A stretch of DNA of 64,000 nt from Cymodocea nodosa. Lineage: Eukaryota > Streptophyta > Magnoliopsida > Alismatales > Cymodoceaceae. Below, piece after piece: positions 12,731-23,390 of the stretch. The stretch's first letter is position 1, and each line of letters opens with the position of its first letter. The notes under the pieces were generated by a model, which worked only from the letters and a program-made list of their open reading frames with translations, was not told the DNA's origin and made no database searches. The stretch is from assembly GCA_036874045.1 (NCBI GenBank), contig JAZBRI010000003.1, positions 19,507,501-19,571,500 of the forward strand, written 5' to 3'. Made by a program: the position numbers and the translations under genes.

Positions 12731-13141
12731 ACTATCCGATGCTCAACTGCATTTCGGATAGTTACAGATAACTCACCGATATATAACTTAAGTAAATCTA
12801 CCAGATTTCGACACGTGTCAGTAGTAGTTTAATAATAAAATAAACATTTCAGAGAGTTATAGGTCTAACTATCCGATGCTCAGATGCATTTCAGATAGTT
12901 ACAAATAACTCACCGAAAATCCACTTAAGTCACTTTCCCAGAACATTACACGTGTCCATAGCTATTTTATAAATAAAAAGAGATTTCGAAGAGTTACAGG
13001 TCTAACTATCCGATACCCAACTACAATTTTGGATATTTATAGATAACACACCAAAAGTTCACTTAAGTCATGCATTATAGTTTTGACACGTGTACTTCAA
13101 GAAATAATAAAATATTCTTTCAAAACATAACTGCTCGGCAA
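12731..13141. repeat. 137-bp tandem repeat inside the B LTR
   Basis: ACTATCCGAT recurs at 12731, 12868 and 13005, a period of exactly 137 bp. Each unit also holds a GATAGTTA...AACTCACCG segment and ACACGTGT. A shorter diverged unit starts near 12689. The A LTRs have only one unit (near 15005). Confidence 0.75.
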
Positions 13142-13384
13142 TTTAAACATAACTATCTAATATATGTTCGGTCTCTTAAACATAATTGTCCAAAATATGT
13201 TCGGTATGTTAAACATAACTATCTGAAATATAAGAAAATCCGGATACTTAAGAATTTCACAGCCTACAACTTACTGATAGTTCAGAAATGTACTAAATTA
13301 ACATTAATTCCTTAAAATTAAGTAGATTCTTTAATTAAAGCTTATAATAGTGCAATTATAACATAATGACTTAATTCTCATATG

Positions 13385-13389
13385 ATAAG
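13385..13389. other. Left target-site duplication of element A (ATAAG)
   Basis: ATAAG directly precedes the A LTR terminus at 13390 and is repeated at 30133-30137 directly after the other A LTR. The sequence on both sides belongs to the B LTR, so this is the host duplication made at integration. Confidence 0.9.
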
Positions 13390-15250
13390 TGTTTGGGTGT
13401 TTTCCCAACACCACACTAGAAAAACTTGGATTTGTTACTTCTATTTTTTACTTAGTTAATTTATCTTTATGCCTATTTTTTCTATTAAAAGTAAACAAAC
13501 AACCTTTAATACAATTTAGATATTAATTTCAATTTGTACTTTAACTGCAAGTGCACAGTGTCTATTGAATCAGTATGCAAGTACAAGTCGATCTCACAGG
13601 GAATTGCTAACGAATTTAAGAAATATTTGATTCTGAACAATTCAAATTTATATTCAATAAGCACTCCGTTGAGTTACAATTAACTCAACGGACTAAGTTC
13701 GTTGAGTTATAGCTAACTCAACGGACTATTCTCGTGGACTTAAGTTAACTCCACGAGTCTGTCTCTTCTTTATAATACTGCTATTTACAAAGGAATTCGG
13801 CCAACCATTGGGCGATTCCACAGATTGTAAATAACATCAATTAAGCTTTTTAATGCTAGTTAACATTGGATTTATCATTAAGCAATACTAACATTCAGAT
13901 GATTCAAACATTAACCATTAAAATCTTTAAGTTGTTTTGTACGAACCAATTTCAGTAAACTATAAAATTAAAACTAACATAAAACAATCATAAAACTGAT
14001 ACAGATAACATTAATCACGATACAACACAAACAATACAACACTCAAATACAACATACAAACAAAGATAAATTGTTTTTGGTATTTTTGTTTTGATGAAAT
14101 GGGCGAAAGGTGAAATGTAAAGTAATCTCACTTGACAGTAAATACTTCCGACACTACTTGCAACGCGATTACACCACTGAAAATTAAACCACTTACAATT
14201 CTATCTCCTCTCCCTATAGTATCACGAGTCTAGAATTGCAAGATGATCTCCTCTTCAGCATACAGGCATCAACCTGAAGCCAAGGCTAAAAGCTTTACGA
14301 TCTCCTGAAATGAGTCGGCGCTTGGTGAAAATGTCTTCCCTTCCTGAGACGCGATCACTCCTCACAGTGGTTGTCAGGCATTGTGTTTGGCTCGGAATCG
14401 ACCCAACATCAGGCAAGTATCCTCATAGACCTCCAATGATTGGTGATTATGGTGGTGATATGATGGTTGGTGTGATACTTCGGAGAATCATTGATGCTGT
14501 CTGTAGAAAGCTCGGTGCTCCTCCTCTGTATACACTGGCCGTCCATCGATCACACACACCCATTCTTTTTTTTCTTCTTTTCTTTTATATTTCTTCAGTA
14601 GTAACTACTTCTGCTTGAATGGTCGGTTGGATTTCCTTCCTTCAGATCAACAGCAATGATTTCTTTCTCCCTACGCGATTGAATTCCTGCGTGATACATG
14701 CAAACGTGGTTTTTCCTTCCAACTGTCTGTTCCTGCAACCGCTACAGTGGCATATTAGAAAATATATATAGTCCATGGAGTTATAGATAACTCAACGGAC
14801 TTCCTTCGTTGATTTAACTATAAAACACGTGCAAAAATAACAACTTAAGTTTATAACGCTAACCTAACGCGTTGCCTTAGTGTATTTTCATGTAACTCAA
14901 CGCGTGTAGTTATACTAACTTAACGAGTTATAACGTAAGTAAATCTACCAGCTCTCAACACGTGTCAGCAGTAGTTTAAACATAAAATAACATTTCGGAG
15001 AGTTACAGGTATAACTATCCGATGCTCAGATGCATTTTCAGATACTTAAGAATTTCACAGCCTGCAATTTACCGATAGTTCATAAATGTACTAAATTAAC
15101 ATTAATTACCTAAAATTAAGCAGATTCTTCAATTAAAGCATATAACAATGCAATTATAACATAATGGCTTAATTCTCATATGATAAGCTAAATATTATGC
15201 AATTAATCATCATTTAACCGTTAATAATATGTACTTTTTCATTCTAAACA
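13390..15250 (-). repeat. 3' LTR of element A
   Basis: 1,861 bp, reading TGTTTGGGTG at the left end and ATTCTAAACA at the right end on the plus strand. It is closely similar to 28270-30132, with a few percent difference by eye. It contains the conserved GTGCACAGTGTCTATT block at 13551-13566, palindromes at 13665-13758 and 14768-14815, and one unit of the array expanded in B. An antisense open frame at 14310-14618 is not considered a gene. Confidence 0.92.
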
Positions 15251-15258
15251 CTTCCCCC
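15251..15258 (-). other. Polypurine tract of element A
   Basis: CTTCCCCC on the plus strand, that is GGGGGAAG on the element strand, lies directly next to the LTR terminus ATTCTAAACA. This is the expected position and composition for the plus-strand primer of reverse transcription. Confidence 0.8.
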
Positions 15259-16983
15259 ATACCTAAATTTTGCTAGTCCCTTAGCAAACTAAGATCTAAT
15301 TAATTGGTCTTTCAAAAAGTGCTAGAATTAATTCTTCCCTTTTTTTTTTCTTCTGTTCAGCATAAGAATATATATTCTGTAATTTTCAGTAATCATCCTA
15401 CAAATGTACTTAGAATATATGTAAATTACATACAAAGTATATCATCATCACATAGGTGTTAATTATATTATCGTTTGTTCTTCTTTTCATCATCTACCAT
15501 CCTGAATTTTCCAATAAGATTTCTAGAAGAAATTTCAACAACATACAAATTAAAGTACAATCCATTTCAATCTGATTAAGACAAGTAGAATAAAGAATTG
15601 TATTTCCATTAAACAACTTCAAAAGTCAATTCTAGATTCATATTTTAGCAATTCTAGATAATAGAAAATATACTTGATTCATAAGATATCTGTATTTCAT
15701 AAAACACTTGTATCTTTTCAGAACAGTGTATGTTTTTTTCTTTTTTTCTTTTTTTCTTTTTTTTGTGTACTTTAAAAGTTAATTTGACAAGCTTGAATCA
15801 TACAAGAGCTTTCTAATGTACCCATGTAACGAGCTTTCAGTCAACAATCCCAGATTTGATCAGGATCTTAGGTTGCCAGATTTTCAGAGTCCTTTTTCAG
15901 GTCAACAATCCTTACATACCTATATGCTCAAGTACAAAAGGCTCGTGATCAAACAAGTCAATAAACTCTCAAAGTTTTTTTTTTCCTTTTTTTTTCTAAA
16001 AATAAATGCACACACAAAACAAAGCATTAATCACATACTGTTTATGCATGTATTTCATTAATACAGATGTAGTAAAACACCAATCTCATATAATCCTACT
16101 TCTATCATTTACTAAAGATATGAATCCATAACAATAAGCTCATACTTTATCTGCAGTTTAATAATATCTACACATAAATCATTCTACAAGTTCAATCAGT
16201 TAAAGTAAATGTATCTTTCATCATATGTGTTTCATTTAATCTAGAATTTACATCTCAGCTCCTTCAGGACTTCAGATAATTTTTTGATTAACCATTAAAT
16301 ATTCTGATTTCATTTTAAAATCGTGAAACTGTTAAACTCATGAAATTCAGAAAAATCATAAGATACTATATCTAGATTTACATAAATAATAAATTCTATA
16401 GCATCTTCTATAGCCTTCTAAATATAACATTCAAGCAGTTTATAAAAATTTTACAGTCTCAATTATCGGAAAGTTACAGCAAGTTCATAAAAATTTTCAA
16501 TTTCCTCAAAACTTTGCAGTACCATTTTAATTCCTTTAATTAACAAACTTACATGGCTGTTACTTTAATTACCTCCCCCCCTACCTACATTTTGCGTTGT
16601 CCTCAATGTAAAAGATTTGACAATAAGTATAGTAATTGTAGCAGACATGAATAATGTTTTGTTTGATTTAAAATTCAAGATAAGTAATTGGTTACATACC
16701 TTGTTCCAATTGTATCTCTTTCTACATATTCCGATTTTTGATTCTGAAAAACTTTTCATTCCTAGATAAACACAGAATATAAAACAAAATAACATTTAAC
16801 AGATATTAATAAATCAGTGTCTTGTGTGGAACCTAGGCTCCTATGCCTTTGGTGGCTCACAAGCAAGCTAGTTGGTTTCCCAGAACAGATACCAACAAAC
16901 TGGATTGATATTTTGTTTCGTTTGTTTTTTTTTTTTTTTTAAATAAATGCAGAATACACACGTTAAACATATAAAATCACAGC
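15259..16983 (-). other. 3' untranslated region of element A
   Basis: AT-rich with no convincing coding frame. A second PPT-like tract lies at 16572-16581 (CCTCCCCCCC on plus). It is followed by CTACCTACATTTTGC, resembling the true PPT flank (CATACCTAAATTTTGC). T-rich runs occur near 15735-15765 and 16921-16940. Copy B has the colinear region at 30201-32030. Confidence 0.7.
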
Positions 16984-17640
16984 TTAAGAACATGATTGAA
17001 AAGTAGAAACATATGGAATAAATGTATCAATCCAAGCAAACTTTTTAGGCATAGTTCTACTTGCTATTAATTCTGTTTTAATGCAGTTCTTGTTCCTTTT
17101 TAATTTGTAAATATGCAATATATTATAAATTCCAAATACGAGTGTATTACCATTAATGATATGTAATGCAGAAAGGGATCCTTTTTGGTTCCAGGGTAAT
17201 GTAGCAGTTTCTATTTCTACATCTATTTCAATATACTCCTCTTCCCACTTCCATTCATTCATGTCTTCCATAATCCATATTTGAAATTTCATCAGTTCAT
17301 CCCACCATCTTATCAGACATAAAGTACGATCATCTTCTTCATTATACCACATTCCTATTTGAATTTCATTAAATCTTTCAAATGGTGGTTTAGCTATTTC
17401 ACTCGGTACAGGTAAAATTTCTATATAATCATCATAACTGTTTATGCTCACTATGTATAAATCAGATCTATATGCTATTGATATCTTCGTGACTAAATAG
17501 ATATAACCATCAAGTATGACATGTGTTTGGTTAATTAATGATTTCTGTCCATGATATATCATAATGTTTTCATTCCAAGATCTGTTCAGAAAATTATACA
17601 CACTTAAGCGTAAATCTTCACCCCAATTTCCTGTAGGTCT
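16984..17640 (-). CDS. F-box-associated C-terminal half, element A
   Basis: 218 codons open in the same frame as the F-box half and directly after its TAG stop. The sequence begins RPTGNWGEDLRLSVYNFLNR and continues with ILDGYIYLVT, LYIVSINSYDDYIEILPVP and WIMEDMNEWKWEEEY. It ends FIPYVSTFQSC. This pattern (structural residues, an exterior 'G.IYLVT' strand, 'LP.P', a W.ME..W segment and a closing 'YV.S') fits the plant F-box-associated beta-propeller-like domain that recruits substrates. Joined with the upstream half it gives about 378 residues, normal for plant F-box proteins. If the TAG is not bypassed, only an internal ATG at 17601 could start it. Confidence 0.65.
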   Translation of the reverse strand, partial: RPTGNWGEDLRLSVYNFLNRSWNENIMIYHGQKSLINQTHVILDGYIYLVTKISIAYRSDLYIVSINSYDDYIEILPVPSEIAKPPFERFNEIQIGMWYNEEDDRTLCLIRWWDELMKFQIWIMEDMNEWKWEEEYIEIDVEIETATLPWNQKGSLSALHIINGNTLVFGIYNILHIYKLKRNKNCIKTELIASRTMPKKFAWIDTFIPYVSTFQSCS

Positions 17641-18123
17641 CTAATAATATAATTTTTCAGGAATTGCAGAATTTTTATCAGAAAATATTAAAGCTAACCC
17701 ACAATTTTCAGTTGGTGCTTCAAATATATTAGGTCTTCCTATATTACATTCTTCTCTTGTTATAGGATTTCTTATCAAAATCTTAGGTAATGATAAACTT
17801 GCATACCTTGGTCTCGTCTTGTATATGATTAATCTTTCATCTATCCCCATAATATGACTCATTCCTTCTAATGCATTGGGTGGAATTCCAGTAGTTTCTT
17901 CCATAGCCAGATATTCATGGGTATTTGAACTACGATTAAATGACCTCCATATGAATCCAACTCTAATCTTAGTCATTTTTGCAGCTTGTAGTCCCTGAAA
18001 ATATTTTTCTTCAATACAGTCTTTAATTTCCTTTGATACACAACATAGCCTGCACAGATCTTTAGCTAACAAGTTATATAGTATTTCCCTTTGTGCATCC
18101 AACGGTAATTGCATTAATTCCAT
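17641..18123 (-). CDS. F-box domain half, element A
   Basis: 160 aa from MELMQLPLDAQREIL to EKLYY. Residues 5-40 match the F-box motif (LPxDxxxEIL..L..KDLCRLCCVSKEIKDCI), which binds SKP1 in SCF ubiquitin ligases. The start at 18123 is chosen because copy B begins at the same MELMQ after a stop. The longer frame to 18216 would translate a palindromic spacer repeat. It lies 197 bp downstream of Gag on the element strand. The TAG at 17643-17641 is also present in copy B. Capture of a host gene is inferred. Whether it is expressed is unknown. Confidence 0.72.
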   Translation of the reverse strand: MELMQLPLDAQREILYNLLAKDLCRLCCVSKEIKDCIEEKYFQGLQAAKMTKIRVGFIWRSFNRSSNTHEYLAMEETTGIPPNALEGMSHIMGIDERLIIYKTRPRYASLSLPKILIRNPITREECNIGRPNIFEAPTENCGLALIFSDKNSAIPEKLYY

Positions 18124-18192
18124 TTGTCGATTTTGTAAAATAAAAAATAAAAATTTAGTAGAGACAAAAATTAACATAACTACTGCACACCC

Positions 18193-18254
18193 TCGTGGAG
18201 TTAAGGCATAACTCAATGGACTAAGTTCGTTGAGTTAAAAATTAACTCTACGAT
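18193..18254. repeat. Palindrome cluster between Gag and F-box, element A
   Basis: CGTGGAGTTA..GCATAACTCAATGG is followed by CGTTGAGTTA..ATTAACTCTACG: two short imperfect inverted repeats with arms of about 8-10 bp. The same pair is present in copy B at 33190-33255. Confidence 0.75.
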
Positions 18255-18319
18255 ACTATTAACTTAAAATAAAAATAAAAACATATATACATACAGATAG
18301 TTGCTTCAGATATACTACT

Positions 18320-19662
18320 TCATTCAGCTGCCGTCCTAGAAGAGGTATCAATTTCATTAACCGTTCTATTGACAGGATTAGGTATAGCTTGTATTGGCAA
18401 TCCTCCAGTAAGTCTAACTTCCATTGGTTCCTTCTGTCTAAGTGATATATTTCTATTCTGATTTTGATTTGCAGCATTTCCAAATATAAATTCTAGACGA
18501 TTGTTTACTTGTTGGATTATCTTTTCTAATTTCTCTATTCTAGCTCCTTGTTCAATTAATACTTCATAACTTATGTTCTTCTCATTTATATTTTCTCCTC
18601 CCTGGAAATTGTTGTTTCTCCAAGATAAATTCGGGTGATTTCTCCAATTAGGATTATAAAAATTTCCCAAGTTATCTCTCTGGTTTCTAGCATAAATAAT
18701 ATCTAAGTCATTTATGTTTGTATTCTTTTCTGCTAGCTTTTGATTTAATGATAACTCTTCTATTTTCTTTGTTAATTCATTTAATTTCACCTCAAGCATA
18801 GTATTGGAATCTATTTCATGCATTCCTCTTGGCAATAATCTTTTATCTGCAATAGCTTCAACTGAATTTTCCCACTGTGCAGCTTTTTTTGCAAAATTTT
18901 CTAAACATGCCCATGCTTCTTCACTACATAATTTTAAAAATCCATTTTGACAAGTAGATTCTAATAAGAATTCGTTGAAACATCTATGCCTTCATAAATT
19001 ATGCCTATTAATTGTGCTTTACTCATTACATGATGTGGACATTGAGTTAGTAAATCTTTAAATCTTTCAAAATATTTCCAGAATGATTCACCCTTTTTTT
19101 GGCTACACATTAATATTTCTTTCTTCTTTTTAATCGTTTGATGTGTTGGATAGTATTTTTCCAGAAAAACAGAGCAAAATTCAGTCCATGTAGAAATTGA
19201 ATCAGGCGACATAGTATATAACCATCTCTTAGCTATATCTTTTAAAGCAAAAGGGATATATCTAAGTTTAATAGCATCTATACTAATGTTCGACATTCTC
19301 ATCATTTGACAAACTTCATTAAATTCTCTAAGGAAATAATAGGCATCCTCTCTTTCTAATCCATGAAAATGTGGCAATTGACTAATATAATTATATTTCA
19401 GTTCAAACCTATCTCCCTCAAAGTTTGGCAATCGAATACATGAAGGTTCATCAATTAATTCAGGATACAGAATCTCTCCTAATGGTTTTTCTACTGGAGC
19501 AGCCATCTCTACGTTCTCTTTTAAAGAAAGGTTAGCTACACCCCAAAGAATTTCGTTAAAGTTCAGTTCAGAAAATTTTTCAGTACTCCTCTGCAATGAA
19601 AATTCCTGGATAGGTGTTCTTACTAATCGTTTAGTGCTTAGAGAACGAGTCCATGTGCTCAT
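18320..19662 (-). pseudogene. Athila-type Gag, element A, one frameshift
   Basis: Starts MSTWTRSLSTKRLV at 19662. Residues about 70-230 form the retrotransposon Gag capsid domain (LPHFHGLEREDAYYFLREF, IKLRYIPFALKDIAKRWL, FLEKYYPTHQT, FERFKDLL). A single-base deletion near 18965, compared with copy B, shifts the frame and creates a stop at 18961. The other frame continues to 18320 with RGMHEIDSNT, LTKKIEELSLNQK and YNPNWRNHPNLSWRNN, typical of Athila Gag. The zinc knuckle usually found before YNPxWRNHPN is absent, and a knuckle is instead encoded at the start of pol (28067-28026). Gag sits downstream of pol and ORF1, which is atypical. Confidence 0.85.
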
Positions 19663-20610
19663 AAATAAATAACAGAAGATTAATTACATACCAGTCTGAA
19701 GCTTTCCATTCTATAAATATTTGTTGTCGGATGAAGGTTGAATCAGCTGCTTCTCCTTCCAGTTCCTCCAACGCCTTCTCCTTTCTCTTAAAAGTGCTGG
19801 TACTCGTAAATAACATTCTGTTTCATATATATACTGCACATCCATAAAGTGAATAAATCTCGTTGCAAGAACGTGTTTTGCAACATGCATCGTGGTTCCT
19901 ATTTTAATGGGTACGTGTACCACTACTAATTTCAAATTTTGGTAATCGCTAAACCGATGAAGTTTCGTTTGTGGTTAAAAGAATAACTGTTCTGCTTAAT
20001 CCACGAATTAACCTCGTTGAGTTACAGATTACTCAACAAAACACAGTCGGTTACTGTTGCTAACTCCACGGACTAACTTCGTCGAGTTACAGATAACTCA
20101 ATGGAGTGAACTTATATTATATTACTGACCTCGTGGAGTTACGGTTAACTCAACAGATTTACTTCGTTGAGTTAACACTTGGCAACATCTAAGTTTCACT
20201 CTCGTAAGTTTTCTATTCTGTTGTTTTTTTTTTCTTTGTCATTCTGCTAACTGTAATAAAGTTAAATCTATGTCATTAATGCCTCATTTTGATTAAAATA
20301 TATTTAACTTTGAACATTATATAAAGATTTAACTTGCAGGTCATTTTTTGTTATGCAGAATTTACATTTTACCTTATAACATGAAAAAATTTTTAAGCAG
20401 TTATCCTGTCATTCAGCAAATTGTAAATCTGTTACATATTCATAAAGTTCCACAAATTACATAATATTCAATAAATTCCATTCATTTCACATCCAAATAC
20501 GTATGAAAATTGCATCTGAAAAATTATATTCATTAATATGAATCAATTACATTACAAGTACATCATACAATTTCATACAATTTTACACAAGTAGACGAAC
20601 AATACAATTT
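19663..20610 (-). other. ORF1-Gag spacer, element A
   Basis: Non-coding apart from a short frame at 19816-19631 reading into the Gag leader (KRKEKALEELEGEAADS). A possible splice donor (CTGGTATGT) lies near 19692, so a leader exon cannot be excluded. Palindromes fill 20001-20176. The remainder is AT-rich with no recognised motif. Confidence 0.55.
20001..20176. repeat. Palindrome cluster between ORF1 and Gag, element A
   Basis: At least four imperfect palindromes of the form CGTTGAGTTA-(3-4 nt)-TAACTCAACG or the CGTGGAGTTA/TAACTCCACG variant occur in 176 bp, including the half-sites GCTAACTCCACGG and TCGTTGAGTTAAC. Copy B holds the same array at 35003-35172. Confidence 0.8.
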
Positions 20611-22837
20611 AATCTTTATGCCTAAGTTCATCTACTTCCTTCTAGAGTTTTTCTAATTACTGCTCTAATTGATTTATCCTCTCTATTGCTCCTGCAATTT
20701 CTCCAGAAGGTACAGCTAATTCTACAACTAAAAAATTTCTGTATTCTTTCACTGAAATGATTCTAGATATGATCCTTTTTGATGTCCATTTAGTGAAATC
20801 AATACAATCCACCATCAGCAGTGGAATCAAATCTCCATAAAATAATTTCTTCTTCATTGTTTTCAGCTTGGAGATAAAAACTGTAGACCAATTTATTTGG
20901 ATCTTATTTACAACTGCATACGTGGCCCATTTGACAAATTGACTTAATTCTATGTCATGGTCCTATCGTTGATAAACATTCTTAATCAGAATGTTAGCTA
21001 CCATGTGTGCTTTACCATTTAAATGCTTCAATCTGTTTAATAATGGCACACTAGGATTGATAGCTAAACAATCCTTAATTTGCTGCTCAGTCCATTCAAC
21101 TGTAGTTGTATCTTCCAAAATTTTTGTTCCTTCATTCTTTAAACCAAATATGTTGTGGAGAAGCTTTGGTGTTATCTGTACATCAGCTTCCTCCACGTTT
21201 GAAATTAATCCTCCTTCTCCTTCTCTTAAATTTGCATAGAAACAGGGCACTAAATTCTCATATACTGCATGCCCTCTTTCTTGAGATATAAATTGCAGTA
21301 GACCTTGGAATTCAAATAGATCTTTGATTTCTTGCATTCCATCCCAATTTACTAGTCTATTGTAAATAATATCGTAACCCCTTATTTCTTGGTATTTGGT
21401 ATAAGCTTCCTGACTACAAAAATGTACTTCATTCAAAATTGTTGTTTCAGTCGGGTCAGGAAGGTGACTTTGTTGCTCCAGAGGGGTTTGCTCTTGCTCT
21501 TCTTCTAGCATAGGCTGCATTTGGATATTCTCTTCAGATTCCTGAATTTTTGCTTTTGCTTCTGTCTGTGGTGGTGAGCCGGTAGAACTCTCCACTCTGT
21601 CTTAAATTCTTTCCATAATTTGCTGAAGAGTTTCTTGCTCTTCAATGGAATCTGTGAAATTATTTTTGTCCAAATGGCTTCTTTCAGCCTCTTCATTTTC
21701 TACTCTTTCTTCTTCCTCCTGACTACCAATCTACTCTGTTACTGTTCTTTCTAATTTTGTAACAGATTGGGATGGAGTCATGGACAATTCAATTTCTACC
21801 CTTATTTCTGTTTCTTCTTGTACAGGCTGCAAACTAATTTCAGCTTGATTTTTTTCTTTTCTTTGCTCCTCCTGCTCCTCCTCAGATTCGGATAGCAGGT
21901 TAATAAAAATTTGCTCCATAGGCCCTGTAAAAATTGGTACTTTAGATTTAATTTCTTCATATTCAGGCACTTTTTCTTTTTCTTTCTTTTTTCTGATTAG
22001 TTGTGTCTGTTCTTCCTCTTCATCTTTTGAAATTAAATCTACAAAAATAGGCTCTATAGGCCTTCGAACCACAGGTACTAGCTCTTCCTATTTAATTCTT
22101 CCAATAATTGCTGGTCTTGAAGGACCAGCTTCAGCTTCTTTTGCAGCATATCTAACAGTAGTTCTCGCAGTAGCTTCTTGATGTTGTTCCACTTTAATTT
22201 TATATTGGGCTTTCAACTTTTCTACAGCCCTCTTTTTGTATAGTGCATCAAACACCAGGTGTGCTTTAGCCACTACCAAATCTTCTGATTCTCCTTGGTT
22301 TTTTCCAACTTGAACCAGTTCTGCAAATTCTCTTATTTCTTCTTCAGTCGAAGGCCCCATCATTTCTGCTCGTGCCAATGGCTTAAATGGTGGAACTGAA
22401 GGTCCAGACTACTGCTCCTCAGGAACAGGTCTTTCAGCAATTGGTTCCTCCCGTTCTTCAGTTGCCTCTTCATTTTCTTTCCTTTCTTGGTCCCAGATCG
22501 CCCATTTAGCTTGTCTACAGATTCGTCTTTTGAACCAGAGCCGGGACTTACGCTGGATTAATTCTAAGGCAACTTCATTACTTGGCCTTATTTGTCTTTC
22601 CTTGCTTACAGCTATTTCTGTTGCTATTCTGATTCGTGTTTCCATTATTTGAGGTATTTGTATACCCATATCTACTAAATCTCTTCTAAACTTAAAAAGT
22701 TCTGATTCTACCTTCTGTAGCTCTTTCTCTCTTGTCGTATTTCTGATCTTCTGCCGCATGTGCCACTCTTCTGATTTCCTCAGAAATTCTGATATATCAA
22801 CAACATCTTCCTAGAATTCAGGCGTCATCTTCCTCAT
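20611..22837 (-). pseudogene. ORF1 (putative plant transposon protein), element A, broken
   Basis: Begins MRKMTPEF at 22837, then an in-frame TAG replaces the Trp codon of copy C. Open pieces lie at 22759-22409 (KELQKVESELFKF), 22378-22088, 22072-21731 (acidic, Glu-rich), 21595-20963 and 20857-20657. The conserved C-terminal domain reads QEAYTKYQEIRGYDI, LFEFQGLLQFI, VPCFYANLREGEGG, LLHNIFGLKNEG and LNGKAHMVANILI. This resembles the 'putative plant transposon protein' domain found with Athila and Ogre-like retroelements, whose function is not known. The counterpart in copy B is open over 392 codons. Confidence 0.75.
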
Positions 22838-22913
22838 TGTGGAGTTACACAACAGCACAGAATCGCTCTGATTTCTACTATTCTAGATTCTAAATGATTT
22901 GCCGGATAATGCC

Positions 22914-22943
22914 CCCAAAACCCTAGGTTTTAGTTTAAATAAG
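22914..22943 (-). promoter_or_regulatory. Internal TATA plus telobox-like promoter, element A
   Basis: On the element strand CTTATTTAAAC is followed by AAAACCTAGGGTTTTGG, then about 75 nt to the ORF1 ATG at 22837. Spacing and motif are kept in copy C although the copies differ elsewhere. This suggests that ORF1, Gag and F-box could be transcribed separately from pol. Inferred from motif only. Confidence 0.45.
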
Positions 22944-23106
22944 CACTAAGTTTAGGCGGGTAATCGGGTCATTTCCTGAACCAACTATTACTATTCTAAG
23001 ACTTAACGGAGTATGCTCGTTGAGTTAAGCATAACTCAACGAACTCTCTGTACAAGAAATTATAATAATAAAAATATTACAGAGAATAGTTTTTCTATTT
23101 TTTTAC

Positions 23107-23390
23107 AGGTTTAACCGATACTATGCTTCGGTCAGACCTAAATATTTTTTATTTTTCTTTCGGTTGAACCGATACTATGTTTCGGTAAAACCAATATTTT
23201 TTCTTAAAATTAATATACAATTTTTTTTTCCGGTTTAACCGATACTATGCTTCGGTAAAACCAATATTTTTTTATTTTTTTACTTTTCTTTCGGTTGAAC
23301 CGATACTATGTTTTGGTAAAACCAATTTTTTTTTTTTTTTTAATGTTCCGGTCAAACCGATGGATCGAGTCGGTTAAACCACAATCGCAA
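23107..23390. repeat. CGGTT/AACCG repeat array
   Basis: Five units begin near 23107, 23161, 23231, 23291 and 23348. The core GGTTnAACCGATACTATG.TTCGGT contains an inverted GGTT/AACC pair and an ATCGGTT/CGGTAAAACC flank. Spacing is 54-70 bp with T-rich linkers. The counterparts at 10248-10355 and 62230-62760 are diverged. Confidence 0.8.

Larger units (their letters stand above)
11249..13389 (-). mobile_element. 3' LTR of Athila-type copy B, main part
   Basis: On the plus strand it begins TGTTTGG, the complement of the ...CCAAACA LTR end, just after ORF1 of copy C. It shares with the A LTRs the GTGCACAGTGTCTATT block (11407-11428) and the GTTGAGTTA/TAACTCAAC palindromes (11523-11616). It also has a 137-bp tandem array at about 12731-13141 that the A LTRs lack. 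It stops at GATAAG (13389), and its last 63 bp are found at 30138-30200 beyond element A. The reconstructed length is about 2.2 kb. Confidence 0.88.

Noticed and set aside
14310-14618. 102-aa open frame in the 3' LTR of A, repeated at 29192-29500 and in shorter form at 12178-12375
   Set aside because: It is antisense to the element. Its presence in both A LTRs is expected because LTRs are copied from one template. It is truncated in B and absent in D.
15816-16061. Plus-strand frame with a counterpart at 30760-31038
   Set aside because: It lies antisense in the 3' untranslated region, its ends differ between the copies and no domain is visible.
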